64,000 nucleotides of DNA, taken from NCBI GenBank assembly GCA_026027325.1, contig JAMSLZ010000021.1, positions 186,001-250,000 of the forward strand, in the 5' to 3' direction. Within the stretch, counting starts at the first letter, position 1; every line of letters starts with the position of its first letter. A program made the translations under genes and the position numbers. This document shows positions 48,108 to 61,002 of this stretch, piece by piece. The notes under the pieces are model-generated. The model searched no databases. It worked only from the letters and a program-made list of their open reading frames with translations, and was not told the origin of the DNA. The DNA comes from Actinomucor elegans (lineage: Eukaryota; Mucoromycota; Mucoromycetes; Mucorales; Mucoraceae).

Positions 48108-49463
48108 ATGATGAAACATCTTAATATTTTGGCGCCTTACATGGCTTTAATGCTTGTGAATCAGGCCTTTGCTCAAAGCGAACAAGGTAATGAGCTACTG
48201 CTAGCAAAGAAAATGCTGTTTTTGTTAAGCCTTTCAATGTATAGATGCAACAGATACTCCATCTCAAGAGGAAGATAATTGTGCTGCCCTTCCTATTGAA
48301 GACTACAATTTGGGGCTACGAGTTGGTTCGATCTTTATTGTTCTTGTAACAAGTGCTCTAGGCACTTATCTTCCCATTATTATGCACAGAATCAGTCCTT
48401 ACAAGGAAGGAGGCGTTCGTGATTGGCTTTTGACTATTGGAAAGTTCTGTAAGTGACAGGTTCTATGAGTCAATCATTCAGCTGACATATATTTTATTTT
48501 ATCAGTTGGTACTGGTGTTATTTTAGCTACTGCTTTCGTCCATATGCTCCCTGACGCTTTTGAAAGCTTCGGTAATCCCTGCTTAAGCGAAGGATGGTTG
48601 TCTTATGGCGCTTTTGCTGGTGTATTTTGTATGATTGCTTCATTTGCTCTTCAGCTAGTAGAGATACTCTCTGTTTCTCATATGAACAAAATGCACAAAA
48701 GAAAGCAACAAGCCATCGAGACTGAATTAGGTCATTCTCATATAAGCGAGGTTAATGAGAGCCCCTCCGAAAATATGGCTCAGCCTACGGTTTTCAAAGG
48801 AGCTTGGGATGCTGAAGAAACAAAAGACAACTATAATCAACATGCACAGGTACACCATATTGGTGATAGCCACGGTCATCACCATGGCGTTTTTTTCGAT
48901 GAAGATGCTCATAGACATATTGGTACTTATATCCTTGAACTTGGTATTTCTATGCACTCTGTTCTCATTGGCGTTGCTCTGGGCACTACTTCGAACGATG
49001 AATTTATCACTCTCTTGATTGCTCTCGTTTTCCATCAGGTAATATTTAATATTCGTACGACAGCCTTCTAGTAGAAACTAACTTTCATCTTCTCTTATTA
49101 ATGAAATAGTTCTTTGAAGGTATGGCTCTCGGTGCACGTCTTAATGATTTGGACTATAATCGCTGGTACAAGGCTGCCCTAATGGGTTTGATTTATACCA
49201 TTATGACCCCTATTGGTATTGCTATTGGCGTAGGAATTCGAACTGCATACAACCCCAACTCATTCTCGGCCGTATTGTCTTCTGCCATCCTTGATTCCCT
49301 CGCTGCTGGCATTCTACTTTACAATGCCTATGTATCTCTTATGAGCATGGAAATTAGTCATAGCCCTGCTTTCCATAATTCTACTACTAATCGTAAAGTA
49401 TGCAGCTTTATCTCCATGTACGTTGGTGCTGGTCTCATGGCGTTGATTGGAGTATGGGCTTAA
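48108..49463 (+). CDS. ZIP-family zinc/iron transporter (389 aa)
   Basis: Exons 48108-48186, 48245-48448, 48506-49038 and 49110-49463 join to 390 codons. A cleavable signal peptide (LAPYMALMLVNQAFAQS) precedes eight membrane helices. The long loop between helices 3 and 4 has the His-rich metal-binding segment HHIGDSHGHHHG. Helix 4 has ELGISMHSVLIGVALG and helix 5 has HQFFEGMALG, the metal-coordinating core of ZIP proteins (yeast Zrt1/Zrt2, plasma membrane Zn uptake). The C-terminus is short, as in the family. Confidence 0.95.
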
Positions 49464-50084
49464 AACAGCCAGGGCTTTAAGCATAAACCTCATATTCTCT
49501 CTTATACTATATACTCTATCATCTTATATATCATAATAATGCTCATTCTATTTCATCTATTATTATTCTTGTCAAAATAAAACCATAAGTATTTATTGAT
49601 ACAAAAGTCTCCAGAATGAAAACAAAGTCAGCACAGATACCTACTACGTACTTTTTTTTAAAAAAAAAATATTATAACAATTATATGAGAAGTTTATTAT
49701 GAGCATCAACTACTGATCAGATGTGATGTTGGACTGGGATCAATTAAAAGATTTGTAGATTACTAGAAGGGGATAATGTAAAATGCGTGACTTTTATAGC
49801 TAATCTTTAAAATGTACCGACCTACTGGAGTTTGGTCAAGTAACGATTTTAGTATATGTAATAGATTGCTCTGAAATATGCTATTTCTTAGATGTGACAT
49901 TAAATTGAAATCAATTGAGGAATGCAAAGACGTTAAGAATGGCCGTATTAATGACATATGTTGAACAGCTACTGAGAACTATTAGAACTCACATAAACTG
50001 GCATTTCAAAACTAGGTATTATTCAATGACAAGAGTGCCCATGCTCAGAGATAATAAAGCTACCCCCACCTATACTTTGATGCG
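49464..50084. other. No gene seen
   Basis: Downstream region of the zinc transporter. A plus-strand ORF from 49915 runs into the pseudogene that follows, but its first part shows no family motif. Confidence 0.35.
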
Positions 50085-51235
50085 TACGCTCCATCCTTTT
50101 GATTTTCATCATACTAGTACTCTTTGGAGGGCGATACATTTAGATGTATATAATGGATCGATTACTTTTATACTCAAGAGATGTAGCTTTGAAAAAAAAA
50201 AGCTACATGTCATTCAAATCTACAAGATTAATTTTCTTTTGACATTTCCTTGGGTAATAGCTGCATTGGCAAGGGAGCCAATCTTTGAGGAATATGACAT
50301 TTTTCTCTAGCTCTTGCTACCTATGGAAGTACATGTATTAAAAAGGCTGTCTTATGGTTTTTCATAGACGTTTTCGTAAGCCAATTATAAGTTTGCATGG
50401 TATGACTGAATTTTTAGGCCTTCTGAAGCATTCTTTTGAAAGCACATTAGTAGGCATTATATAAACTACAGGCTGTTAAATATATGCTGGTATGTACATA
50501 CTAGAGGAAGTTGGGTGTCTCACTGCTGGATTCTCTTGCAAGTTAATTAATACTGAAGGGCAAGCTATATTGGAAGCAAATGTTGTACATTATTGACTAC
50601 TAAACGGATATCGCACATTAGAGGTTGGATATAATACCATTGGCGAACTATGGGTAAGTTGGAAACAAGGCCTAAGCATTCATTTCAACAATGATAGTTC
50701 TATAGGGTTACTATAATAATTCCTAGGCGAATGCTAATATCTTTGACAACGACGAATTTATACATGCTGGTGATCTTTTCAAAATGACTGAGCAAGGTAA
50801 TTTTGTTTACATTGGCTGATGCAAGGATATCATTAAATATCATAGACATGATATGAATAATGCTTTATCAATGTTTATTCATTTATACCAATGGTACTAT
50901 TAAATTATCTCTCAAGATACTGAATCGGCTTTGGTATAGTTTATTGAAGATTCACTTTTTTGATACAGATTATTCGATATATATATCTTATCCTTTAGTG
51001 ACTGACTGTGCAGTGTCAGTGAATGCTTTAAAGCAGCAATCTGGCTTCCAGAAGGTGTCGTAAAGCTTATTGATAATGAGTAAGATTGTAATGAGACTAA
51101 GCAAGAGGTTCTCGAATTGATCAAATCGTAACTTCGCGTAGGGTTACATATTGCAAGATTTTGCCTAGAACCTCTACTGGTAAAATAAACCGTTTAAAAC
51201 TCAAAAATAATCTTGCCGGATGACTCTGCTAATAA
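50085..51235 (+). pseudogene. Decayed 4-coumarate-CoA ligase-like (AMP-binding) gene
   Basis: Scattered pieces of an acyl-CoA synthetase lie in order on the plus strand, in changing frames with many stops: FPWVIAALAREPIFEEYD (the region before the acyl-binding loop), TAGFSCKLINTEGQ, NTIGELW, HAGDLFKMTEQGNFVYIG followed by a stop and CKDIIKYH, then IWLPEGVVKLIDNE and KQEVLELIKS. These correspond to the C-terminal two thirds of the 4CL/luciferase family. No open frame spans two motifs, so it is non-functional. Two gene-sized fragments of introns may remain within it. Confidence 0.75.
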
Positions 51236-51344
51236 ACATTATAAATTTAGTTGGGAATAAAGGAGACAATACGTCAAACAAAGAGTAAAAGAAAAAAAAA
51301 AGAAATATTATTATTGTTACATATTACATCTTAGTGCTACTGCT

Positions 51345-52783
51345 TTACTCTTCATCATCTGGAGGATAACCATCATCGACTATTAAAATAGTTAGTATAA
51401 GAAGCCATTGTACAGATTTTATCTGTACCTTTTCGTCTAAACAATGTAATCTCTTGTTGCTTGAAATAACGACGGTTTTCCTCATCAATCAATACCAAAT
51501 TCAAGTAATATCTTGTAGAGAACTTTTTGTTAACATCTAAAGGGATCAAAATTGTTAGTATGTTATATATCAGTACGCTAATTACAAACCTCTGAAAGTA
51601 GGTGTCAACTCAAATCCACCAAGGAATAAACGGATTGGAATAGTTTCGCCTTATAAAAGGATCAGTCCAGGCTCTCCCCTTCTATCAGTTAGTTTTTTTT
51701 ACCTCTAACAGGTGCGCCATCCATAATCTCAAACTTGGTAATAGTTTCACTTTCATTGTATACATTTGGTACTAAAAAAATATACATATTAAAGCTCTTT
51801 TCGAGATTAACAATAGAAACTTACAGGCACCAGTTGTTTCGCGTCTAATAATAGACAGTTCCATGGTCTTGATCTTGATACGGACTAGTAAGAAGTAAAT
51901 CTTTCCAACAATAACATCTTTCAAATGGTATCTGAAGCTTGGTATCAGTAACCATTAAATACTATATATAAAACCTTACTTTGATTTGTTATATTCAAAT
52001 TCAATATGAAGACAGTCCTCAATACCGACTTCCATCTTGATAGAATTGTTTACTTCGACAGGCATTCTATAGGAGTTAACCCACATATCTCTTTCACGGA
52101 CAATGTCTGCTAAACGACGAGCAACGGTAACGCGGACAAAGTATCTGAGTTTAAGGCACATTAAACAACCAATTACTAGTAGTACACTGTGTGTATACAA
52201 TACCTAAGCTTCACGTTGATTCCATTATAACATTCATACTGCTTTTCGACGTTTTTGAATTCAAACTCGAAAGCAGCATTTTGACGCAATTCCCCGGGAG
52301 CAGCCAGTTCTTGAGACAATGTTAAAAACTCGTGCGATTTACCTTTGTCATAAAAGAGCTCTATCAAAAGGAAAATAAGCGTCTTTCCATTGATATATTC
52401 TTGGCAATACCCTACCTATGCTACCAATGAACTCTACTTTGATACCATTGTGTTCCAACTTTTTACCATCTCTTAAACTAATATTAACCTACATGTGCTG
52501 AAAGGTCAATCTTCTTGGCATTTTGATTAATCTCGGTCATCTTATTTACCTTGCCGCTAACAGTTTCTCCATCAAGGAATACAGGATGGTTTTCTTTTTT
52601 ATCTTTGTCTATTTTAACCTCCATAAGCTTCCGGTGCTCTTCATTTGTAAAGTTGATTTCAATATCTACTGGAGTAGATAAACCAAAAAGACTCTGTTTT
52701 TTTAAAGAAAAAGAGAGAGAGAGAAGGTTTTCAGTAAAATAATATTTAAAGGAATCGTTTGGTTAATTTACAGCCATCGACAT
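51345..52783 (-). CDS. VPS26: Retromer subunit VPS26 (309 aa)
   Basis: Ten exons (52772-52783, 52550-52693, 52416-52488, 52204-52360, 51980-52144, 51825-51931, 51703-51771, 51590-51649, 51429-51536, 51345-51379) join to 310 codons. VPS26 is an arrestin-fold subunit of the retromer that returns cargo from endosome to Golgi. Recognised stretches are VDIEINF, LEHNGIKVEFIGSIELFYD, VARRLADIVRERDMWV, MEVGIEDCLHIEFEY, VIVGKIYFLLVRIKIK, YNESETITKFEIMDGAPVRG and IPIRLFLGGFELTPTFR. The first exon holds only four codons. The protein is somewhat shorter than the animal form because it lacks the long C-terminal tail. Confidence 0.95.
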
Positions 52784-53858
52784 TGTTAAAGCGTGTTTAT
52801 GTTTTAATAACTCGAAGGTTCAAGTGAGTAAAGAGTTAAAAGGCAAGAACCAAGCAAACTGGATAGATATACATTTCGTAGCCCGCTATAGTATCCCCAA
52901 GTGATGTCACGAGCAGCAAAGGTAAAAAAAAGCTACTAAATCAATAGCATTCGACGCGTATCATGGCTGTAAATCATACTAGCTTTTGAGTCAAAGCTTT
53001 AAATATAAACAACGCGTATCTGGCTATGCATAACAGCCAATGTTTTCATCATAAATACTCAGTTTCAATAGTATTATTTCTCGGCAAACTTAACTTAGCG
53101 AATCCTTCATGGTCGTATTATATTAAACCCTTTACCGTCAGATCGTAGTATATGATTGATACAGTCCTTGCATGTTTTAGTAGCTCTTTCAGCGATAGCA
53201 ATCCAATTTTTACCGAGATATTAAACGAAACAGGAATGGAAACTTGCTTGAACCACTTAAACCTTTGTGTTTTAAAGTGGAAATCAGACTATGCGGCGTT
53301 TGATTGGATGACAGCAATTGAATGAATCAATATTTATTATCATTAATAAAGATCAACGCGATCTTTGAAAAGTAAAAATAAAGCCTAGATAGATGTCGAT
53401 TATATCGATATTTTTACGGATAGTTCAATTGAACATAGAATAGCATAATAATTATATTACATCAAGCATAAATGCTGAGAATTTAACCTGTAATTTATTT
53501 ATACATTTTTTTTTAAAAAAATTTAGCTTCATGATCAGAAATTAGATGTTTTATATATAAAGGAATATAGAAAAATACTACATATACATACCTTTATATA
53601 CAATGGATATTCTAGTATCGGAATTTCTTTCTAAATCATTGTATGTACTAATGTAAATATGTATGTATATATTTAAACTGGAATTTTGGCCCTTTGTTTT
53701 ATTCAAAAAACTGCTGGAATTGGTCACTTATTTTTAATGGCCACGGAGTTCATATGATAGGTATTATTGAAACTCAGGCAGTACCCGAGACAAGATCTCA
53801 TAAAATTTTTTTGACATTAAGTTCTATTATCAATCCATTTCACTTTTGTTTTCAAATC
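52784..53858. other. No gene seen; divergent promoter region
   Basis: AT-rich spacer between VPS26 and FAP7. Both promoters should lie within. No motif stands out. Confidence 0.4.
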
Positions 53859-54493
53859 ATGGAACGCTCATTACCCAACATTTTAGTCACTGGTACCCCA
53901 GGTACTGGAAAAACCACCACAAGTGAAATGATTGCCGAGGCAACAGGCTTGGATCACGTTAATGTTGGTGAAATTGTGAAATCAAAACAGCTTCACGAAG
54001 GTTATTTGGAAGAGTTCGATACACACGTTTTGGACGAGGATAAAGTAAAGGCTATACACACCATATAAGCAGTGCAACATTTTTTTACTGACATACGTAT
54101 AGCTTCTCGATGAATTAGAAGAAATGTTAAAGGACGGTGGAAAGGTGGTGGATTTTCATACTTGCGAGATCTTTCCCGAGAGATGGTTTGATTTGGTGCT
54201 TGTGCTTCGCGCCGACACTGCAAGTCTATATGATCGTATGGTGAAAAGGTGAAGAAAGTAACAACTTGATGTTGATAGCAACTAAACATAGTCATTTTAG
54301 AGGATATAATAAGCGAAAGATGGATGAAAACATGGAATGCGAAATTATGCAAGTGGTTTTGGAAACAGCACATGAGTCTTATGCTCCAGAAATTGTAGTT
54401 GAATTACAGAGCAATACAATTGATGACATGGAAAGCAACGTAGATCGCGTCAAGCAGTGGTTAGAAGCTTGGAAAATCAATAACAGTAAATAA
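53859..54493 (+). CDS. FAP7: Adenylate kinase 6 / Fap7 (174 aa)
   Basis: Exons 53859-54044, 54103-54248 and 54301-54493 join to 175 codons. The Walker A P-loop GTPGTGKTTTSEMIAEATG is near residue 12; DHVNVGEIVK, VVDFHTCEIFPERWFDLVLV and RGYNKRKMDENMECEIMQVV are hallmarks of the AK6/hCINAP/Fap7 group. Fap7 is an essential NTPase in late 40S ribosome maturation, with Rps14, in nucleus and cytoplasm. Length fits the family. It converges with ILV2, 199 bases between the stop codons. Confidence 0.95.
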
Positions 54494-54692
54494 ATAAGAA
54501 ATTTTGGTTTATTAGAGTGAATAATTACAATTAAAGAAGGATTTTTTGGGCATATTTTGGTGGAGAAATGCAAAAATGTAAAGTATAATGCCAGTGAAAT
54601 GAGTTAAAGGTGAAGAGCATAAGGATAAAAGAAAAAAGGAATGATAACAAAGAGAGTGGATATACATATATATAAGATACTTGATTTATTGT

Positions 54693-56893
54693 TTAATCCT
54701 TCTTGTTACGAGCAGCGATGTGAGGATGAACCATGAAATCATCTAAAGGTTTTCCACCAGGAACCATTGGGAAAAGGACTTCTTTTTTGCAGACTACAGC
54801 ATCCATCACAACAGGACCATCATGTTCCAAGAACTCTTTCATCTTTGCTTCTACTTCTGATGCTTTGGTAACGCGGATACCTTTAACACCCATGGCTTCC
54901 GCAAGCTTGACAAAGTCAGGATTCTTCATGATCGTACCAGAATAACGTTCTTTATAGAAAAGATCTTGCCATTGTTTCACCATACCTTGGAAAGAGTTAT
55001 TTAATAACAAGACCTTGACTCCAATGTTGAACTCAGCAGCAGTCGCTAACTCCATGGCTGTCATAGAAAAGGAAGCATCACCATCAATATCAACAACAAT
55101 ATGATCAGGCTTGGCTACCTTGGCACCAATGGCAGCTGGAAGACCGTAACCCATTGTACCGAGACCACCAGAAGTAATGAAAGAGCGAGGAGTATTCCAT
55201 CTGTACATTTGAGCAGTCCACATCTGATGTTGACCAACACCAGTAGTAATGATAACCTTGTCCTTGATATCTTTGGTTTGACGGTCAAGTTCTTCAATCA
55301 ATTGCTGAGGTTTCAGCTTTCTTTCATCACTAGTAGTTTTTTCATAGTAGAAAGGGTACTTTTCTTTCCATGTGAGGATTTGATCAAGCCATTCCTTACG
55401 AGGCGTGCTCTTGATATGAGGAACAAGCTTTTTCAAGTTCTCAGTAACATCACCTTCAATAGCTTCGGTAGCTTCAACGACCTTGTTGATGTTCTTGGGC
55501 ATGATTTCGAAATGAAGAATACCGCCACGACCTTCCTTGGCGGCCTTGACAGCTTCAGGAGCAAAAGCAGAGACGCTACCAGTGACACGATCATCGAAAC
55601 GAGCACCAAGAGCAATGATTAGATCGGCATTCTGCATAGCTAAGTTGGCATAACAAGAACCATGCATACCCAACATATGGAGAGATTTAGGATCTAATTC
55701 ATCATAGGACCCAAGACCGTGAAGAGTAGTAGTGACAGGAATGTTACCATGATTAGCAAGAGCAGCCAAATACTTGGGCCCCTCAGGGTCTCCAACTACA
55801 CCATGGCCTGCATAGATGACGGGACGCTTGGCATTGTTAATCAAATCAGCAGCACGGGCCAAGACAGGGTGAGGTTTGGAACGTGCCTCTTCAGTAAAGG
55901 CGCCAACAGCAGTATTAGGAATAGCGGTAGGGCGTTGAGGAATCATGCAAGTAGTGGGGATAGGACGCTTGAGAACACCAGCAGTAACATCCTTGGGGAG
56001 ATCAACAAGAACGGGACCGGGACGCCCACTTGTAGCGATGGTGAATGCTTCATTGATACGACGAGGAAGTTCGGCAATATCCTTTACCATAACATTCCAC
56101 TTTGTGCATCCACGAGAAATACCCACAACATCAGCTAATAGATAAAAGAAGCGTATAAGCACCCAATGCTTAGTCGATGATTATAATTACATACCTTCTT
56201 GGAAAGCATCAGTTCCAATGGCAGTTGTAGGTACTTGACCAGAGAAAACAACAAGAGGAATACCATCAGCGAGAGCATCAGCCATGGCAGTAACTACATT
56301 AGTTGCGCCTGGACCAGAGGTCACAAGAACAACGCCAGGTTTACCACTGTAAAAGGTTTAAGTTAAACAAAGAATAGAGTAACACAGATAAAGATATACA
56401 TACGTTGCTTTGGCATAACCTTCGGCCATGTGTCCAGCACCTTGTTCGTGTCTTGGAAGAATGAACTTGAAGTATTCAGATTCATAGATAGCATCAAAGA
56501 CAGGAAGAATAGCGCCACCAGGATAACCAAAGACATGCTTGACTTCATGTCTCAGCATCATCTCATGGAATATTTCACCACCAGACATGCCGACAAATGA
56601 ATCGTCCATTTCTACAGGTGGAGTCTTTCTGCTAAGGCGTTGAACAGCCTTGGGAGCCTTTTCGCTTGCTACAGCTGGGCGATCTGAGTGAGCGATGGTT
56701 CTATAATATCCGATTTAGTACAAGCAATTGCTGATTTATATAAAGAAACTTACGGTGAAGCAACTGCACTCTTGGTTTTATGTGTGGTGTGGATACCGGC
56801 ACAAGCAATGACAGCTCTGTGTCGATACAGTCCAAGAGAGGCTCTGGAAGTAAATAATTTCGCTGAATTTCTCGCTGTTGACGTTGCAAGCAT
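54693..56893 (-). CDS. ILV2: Acetolactate synthase catalytic subunit (676 aa)
   Basis: Exons 56754-56893, 56404-56700, 56195-56346 and 54693-56134 join to 677 codons. The enzyme makes acetolactate or acetohydroxybutyrate, the first common step of Ile, Val and Leu synthesis. A mitochondrial presequence ([20 protein letters not shown]) leads. The catalytic Glu is in [16 protein letters not shown] after [32 protein letters not shown] and [15 protein letters not shown] follow; the C-terminal TPP motif is [19 protein letters not shown] ending in LLLNN. The Trp and Pro positions known for herbicide resistance are the sensitive residues (VKQWQDL, GQVPT). The TGAGTCA sites upstream suggest general amino acid control. 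Confidence 0.97.
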
Positions 56894-58403
56894 TTGTGAT
56901 ATGATTAGTTAATGTATGTAAAGAAGCAAAGAGTTCTTTATATAAAAGAAAGGTTCTTGTTTAAAGTGTAAAGAAAGAAAGAAAGGAGAAACAGACGAGG
57001 AAAAAATTACGATATTATATATACCAACTGTATCTGCAGTGGAAGATCTAGAGGGTTTTGGACGCTTTTATGTAGGACGAATCACCTTCAGCCGGCGATT
57101 GAAACCTAATGAGTCAATGAATAAGAGCCATTTTTGATACGCCAAACATATCTAGGCTTTTGTTATCATACAAAGAACCGAGATCATTGATTTGTAAGTC
57201 GAATTGAACGTTTTATTCTGATCAAAAAATGTATATGCTGGTCAAAACGGAATACGTTATTTGAAGATGATCAGTTATCTATTAGTTTACCTCAATAGGA
57301 TAAGAATTATTTACATGTGAAATGAGATTGGTAGAGTAGTTTGCTTAAAGGGATATATTGTGAGTCAAACCAATCAAATCATATCATTTGTTGAAATGCA
57401 TAGTGTACAAGATAACACGAAACCGTCAGATTGATTGGCTGATAATCAATATGATTCCTATTTGCTCACCGAACCAAATGCGGGGAAAGCAAATCGGAGT
57501 CAAGTAGACGTGATACGTGGTTCTACCACTTTAAACCTTGATTGAATTGTACGCGGCTATCATCATTTTAACCAGTATAATTACATGGAAAGAGAGAAGA
57601 TAGCATGCTCTTATAGTTACACATCTAAATACAGTAGTGCCAAATGATGATTATTTGGATATAACTTGTTTAATTGCGCTTTACATAATATTAAGAAAGG
57701 TCATGAGCTCTACCACTTCAAAGATTGAGAGCGCATATTTCCCATCAAAGACCAAAACGTTGCAACACAATCTGAATGCAAAACACTTTTTACATACGTA
57801 TAATCTTCTCAGTGACCAAAGCGTATAGCATCTCATAGACGCCTGTTAATACAAGCTATTCTTGAGCAGCTGCGAAATAGAATTATACCAACAACTTCTC
57901 AATAGAAAGCATTACAGCCTTAGAGATGGGAGATTAAAAGGCATTTTATACACCAAATTGAATTCAATAAAAAATGTGCAAGTCAAACAAAGGCTTAGTT
58001 CTTGAGTGCAACGACCCCAGGATACCATTGCACTAACTGGGCGCATAATTTGCTACTTTACAGAAATCTCTTTTTCTGAGTTTGTAAGGCTTATCTAACT
58101 TGAATTAAGATTTCAAGATCAGGAAATGTCTAGCGACTAAGCCAATCAGGAGCCTTTACTCAAAATGTATCACACTCTACACATGTCCAACCTCATTGGC
58201 CGGCTCATTTTTGATACAAAACTTGTCTAAATCTTTGCAACCAAAAAGACTTGCTGTACAATCAGTGAATCATATTGCGAGAACACGAATGAAAAGTCAG
58301 CATTTCTCGAGTTACATAAGAAAATATGCTTTATATAAACTCGATATTTATATTCATTAGCTTCTCTTCTCAATTTTATACTAGAAAATAACCTATATTG
58401 ACC
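56894..58403. promoter_or_regulatory. Divergent ILV2/ILV5 intergenic region with two Gcn4-type sites
   Basis: About 1.5 kb without a gene. Perfect TGAGTCA sites lie at 57110-57116 (216 bases before the ILV2 start) and 57361-57367. CCAAT boxes are near 57370 (ACCAATC) and 57435 (GATTGG). A GCCGGC lies at 57091-57096 and a related GGCCGGC near 58198. The sites resemble the general amino acid control of fungi (Gcn4/CpcA). Experimental function is unknown. Confidence 0.6.
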
Positions 58404-59655
58404 ATGTCTTCACGTCTCTTTGCTACTGCTCTCCGTAGAGCTGCCACTATGGCTCGTCCTTCTGCCATGACTACTGTTAGAGCTTCCCTCAGATCATCTG
58501 CTATCAAAGCTGCCACTGTATGTTTCTCAATAATCATGGGCTCGAATGTGTATTAACCTAAACTCTCATTTATAGATTGCTCCTACCATCCAATGTCGTG
58601 GTATGAAGACTCTCGACTTTGGAGGCTCCAAAGAAACCGTTTATGAGCGTTCTGATGTTCCCAAGGAAAAATTGCTCGAAACTTTCAAGAACGACACCAT
58701 TGCCGTTCTCGGCTACGGTCCTCAAGGTCGTGGTCAAGCTTTGAATTTGCGCGATAACGGAGTCAATGTCATCATTGGTCAACGTGAAGGTAAAACTTAT
58801 CAACAAGCTATTGAGGAAGGTTGGGTTCCTGGTAAAAACTTGTTCCCCGTCTTGGATGCCGTTGAGAAAGGTACCGTTGTGATGAACCTTTTGTCAGATG
58901 CTTTCCAAACCGAGATTTGGCCTCAAATGAAGCCACTCTTGACTCCTGGTAAGACCCTCTACTTTTCTCATGGTTTCTCCATTGTCTATAAGGATCAAAC
59001 TCACATTGAACCACCTGAGGGTGTTGACGTTATCCTTGTCGCTCCCAAGGGCTCCGGTTTCACTGTGCGTCGTCTTTTCCAAGAAGGTCGTGGTATCAAC
59101 TCTTCATTTGCTGTATACAAGGATGCTAGTGGACATGCCAAGGAGCGTACTATTGCTTTGGGTATTGGAATTGGCTCAGGTTACATGTACGAAACGACTT
59201 TTGAAAAGGAAGTCTACTCTGACTTGTTTGGTGAGCGTGGTGTATTGATGGGTGCTATTCAAGGTTTGTTCCAAGCTCAATATGAAGTTTTGAGAGCCAA
59301 CGGTCACTCTCCCTCTGAAGCCTTTAACGAGACTGTTGAGGAAGCCACTCAATCTCTTTATCCTTTGATCGGTGAGCGTGGTATGGATTGGATGTATTCT
59401 AACTGCTCTACTACTGCTATGCGTGGTGCTCTTGATTGGTGGAAGCCTTTCCATGATGCCTCCAAGCCTGTCTTTGAAGATCTTTACAGATCTGTCAAGG
59501 ATGGTTCTGAAACTGCTCGTTCTCTTGACCGTAACTCTCAACCTGATTATCGTGAAAAGCTCGAAGAAGAGCTCCGTGAAATTCGCGAATCTGAAATCTG
59601 GAGAACAGGCAAGACTGTTCGTCAACTTAGACCTGAGAATGCTGGCAAGAACTAA
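58404..59655 (+). CDS. ILV5: Ketol-acid reductoisomerase (397 aa)
   Basis: Exons 58404-58517 and 58576-59655 join to 398 codons. It converts acetolactate to dihydroxyisovalerate with NADPH and Mg. The presequence is basic and Ser/Ala/Arg-rich (MSSRLFATALRRAATMARPS). The Rossmann motif AVLGYGPQGRGQALNLRDNG and VAPKGSGFTVRRLF mark the N-domain; GSGYMYETTFEKEVYSDLFGE and LMGAIQGLFQAQYE hold the Mg-binding acidic residues of the C-domain. It is a class I enzyme. It is divergent from ILV2 and tandem with LEU2. Confidence 0.97.
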
Positions 59656-61002
59656 ATATGGCTCGCATACACCGTGTAGAAAAAAATACTTAATATCTCT
59701 TTATTTCTTTGCTTTTCAGTTTACCCTCCGTTATCTTCGCTCTTTGTATACACATTTCATCATTAAAAATCGTCTATCCTCATTACTAATAAATATGTTA
59801 TAAATATGTAATATATTCTATGTAAGAGAAAAGCAATTGCCCTTATTGTTAAAGTTATACAATTCACAAAAAAAATGAATGTTATATATTAGCAAATGGG
59901 TAGATCTTTCGACACAACCGTACATACTATAATAGATCCTGATGTCTAACTGATGTAGCGACTTGTTGTGAGCATGGGATGCTCATTAGATGTGACTTTT
60001 CACTGAGATCAGTAGAGATCGCTCGTGTTGAGTATGTTGAATAAAAAGCGGGGTCCCATGCGGAAAATGAAATGGTAATGAAGGATAAAATAGTTTCATA
60101 TGGCACTAACGCGATTAATGTATCCAACAAGAAGGCTAACCGCATGGCCCTACACGTTGTGTGATGCCTAGGCTTAATGGAGGTACACAACGAAGGTAAA
60201 ATAGTACTTTCAATACTTGTATATGCTTTTACATTACTGCAAACAGGCATGCATGCACTACTATCATAGTTGTCTGAACTTTTTTTTTTCAAGCTGATAG
60301 ACAACTATAAAGATAGATAAATCAAAAATAATGGCCGTTTTAATCTATATATTACTTGAGTTTTCAATATGTTTATTTGATCTGGTTCGCTGTACAGCTA
60401 TAGTTTTTATAATTTCAAGTTTTTTGTCGTGTCAAAGCTATGATGATGGACCGATAAAAGTCTCCACCCAATGAAATCTATGCATCAATAAATCAACAAA
60501 AGAGTACAGGAAAAGAACGGATCATAGAGAGGTACTAATGCACAAAAGTACGGTTCACAATAATCCAGACCTCTCTATACAAAGCTCTTTGATTCTCTGT
60601 CTTGTTTTCACTTAATGAATATTCGCAACTTTTTATTCCCCAATGATGAGATTAATGGTAGATTATTAGTTGGCTATAGTTTTTGCTCTGTTGCGCTTTT
60701 TTTTTTTTTGTTCGTAAAAGAAGAAACTTAACACGTATCTTACTATTCAACAAAGGTATATAATGTTCGAGCCACCAAAACAACCTTGTTTTTTTTCAAA
60801 TTCAGGTAACCTGTATCCTTTTAGTATGTCTTTTTGTCACTGTGATATGCAACCAATCATGGACGACTCCATATGATTGGCTGTAACTGCCATGATTCAT
60901 TTTTTAATCTACTTTATAAAGGCACATTCAAAGTTTCTTTTTTCTTATTTCCACTATCTTTTCTATCAAATATATATATATATACATATATAGTTATCCA
61001 TT
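59656..61002. promoter_or_regulatory. LEU2 upstream region; inverted CCAAT pair
   Basis: There is no gene between ILV5 and LEU2. Bases 60852-60879 contain CCAATCAT and its complement ATGATTGG around a short spacer (GGACGACTCCAT), so two inverted CCAAT boxes lie about 130 bases before the LEU2 start. CCAAT boxes bind the HAP complex in fungi. A TATATATATA run (60970-60980) precedes the start. No exact TGAGTCA was found. Confidence 0.5.

Noticed and set aside
60809..60820. GTATCCTTTT resembling a second U12-type 5' splice site upstream of LEU2
   Set aside because: It lies in non-coding DNA with no branch-site match or coding sequence on either side.
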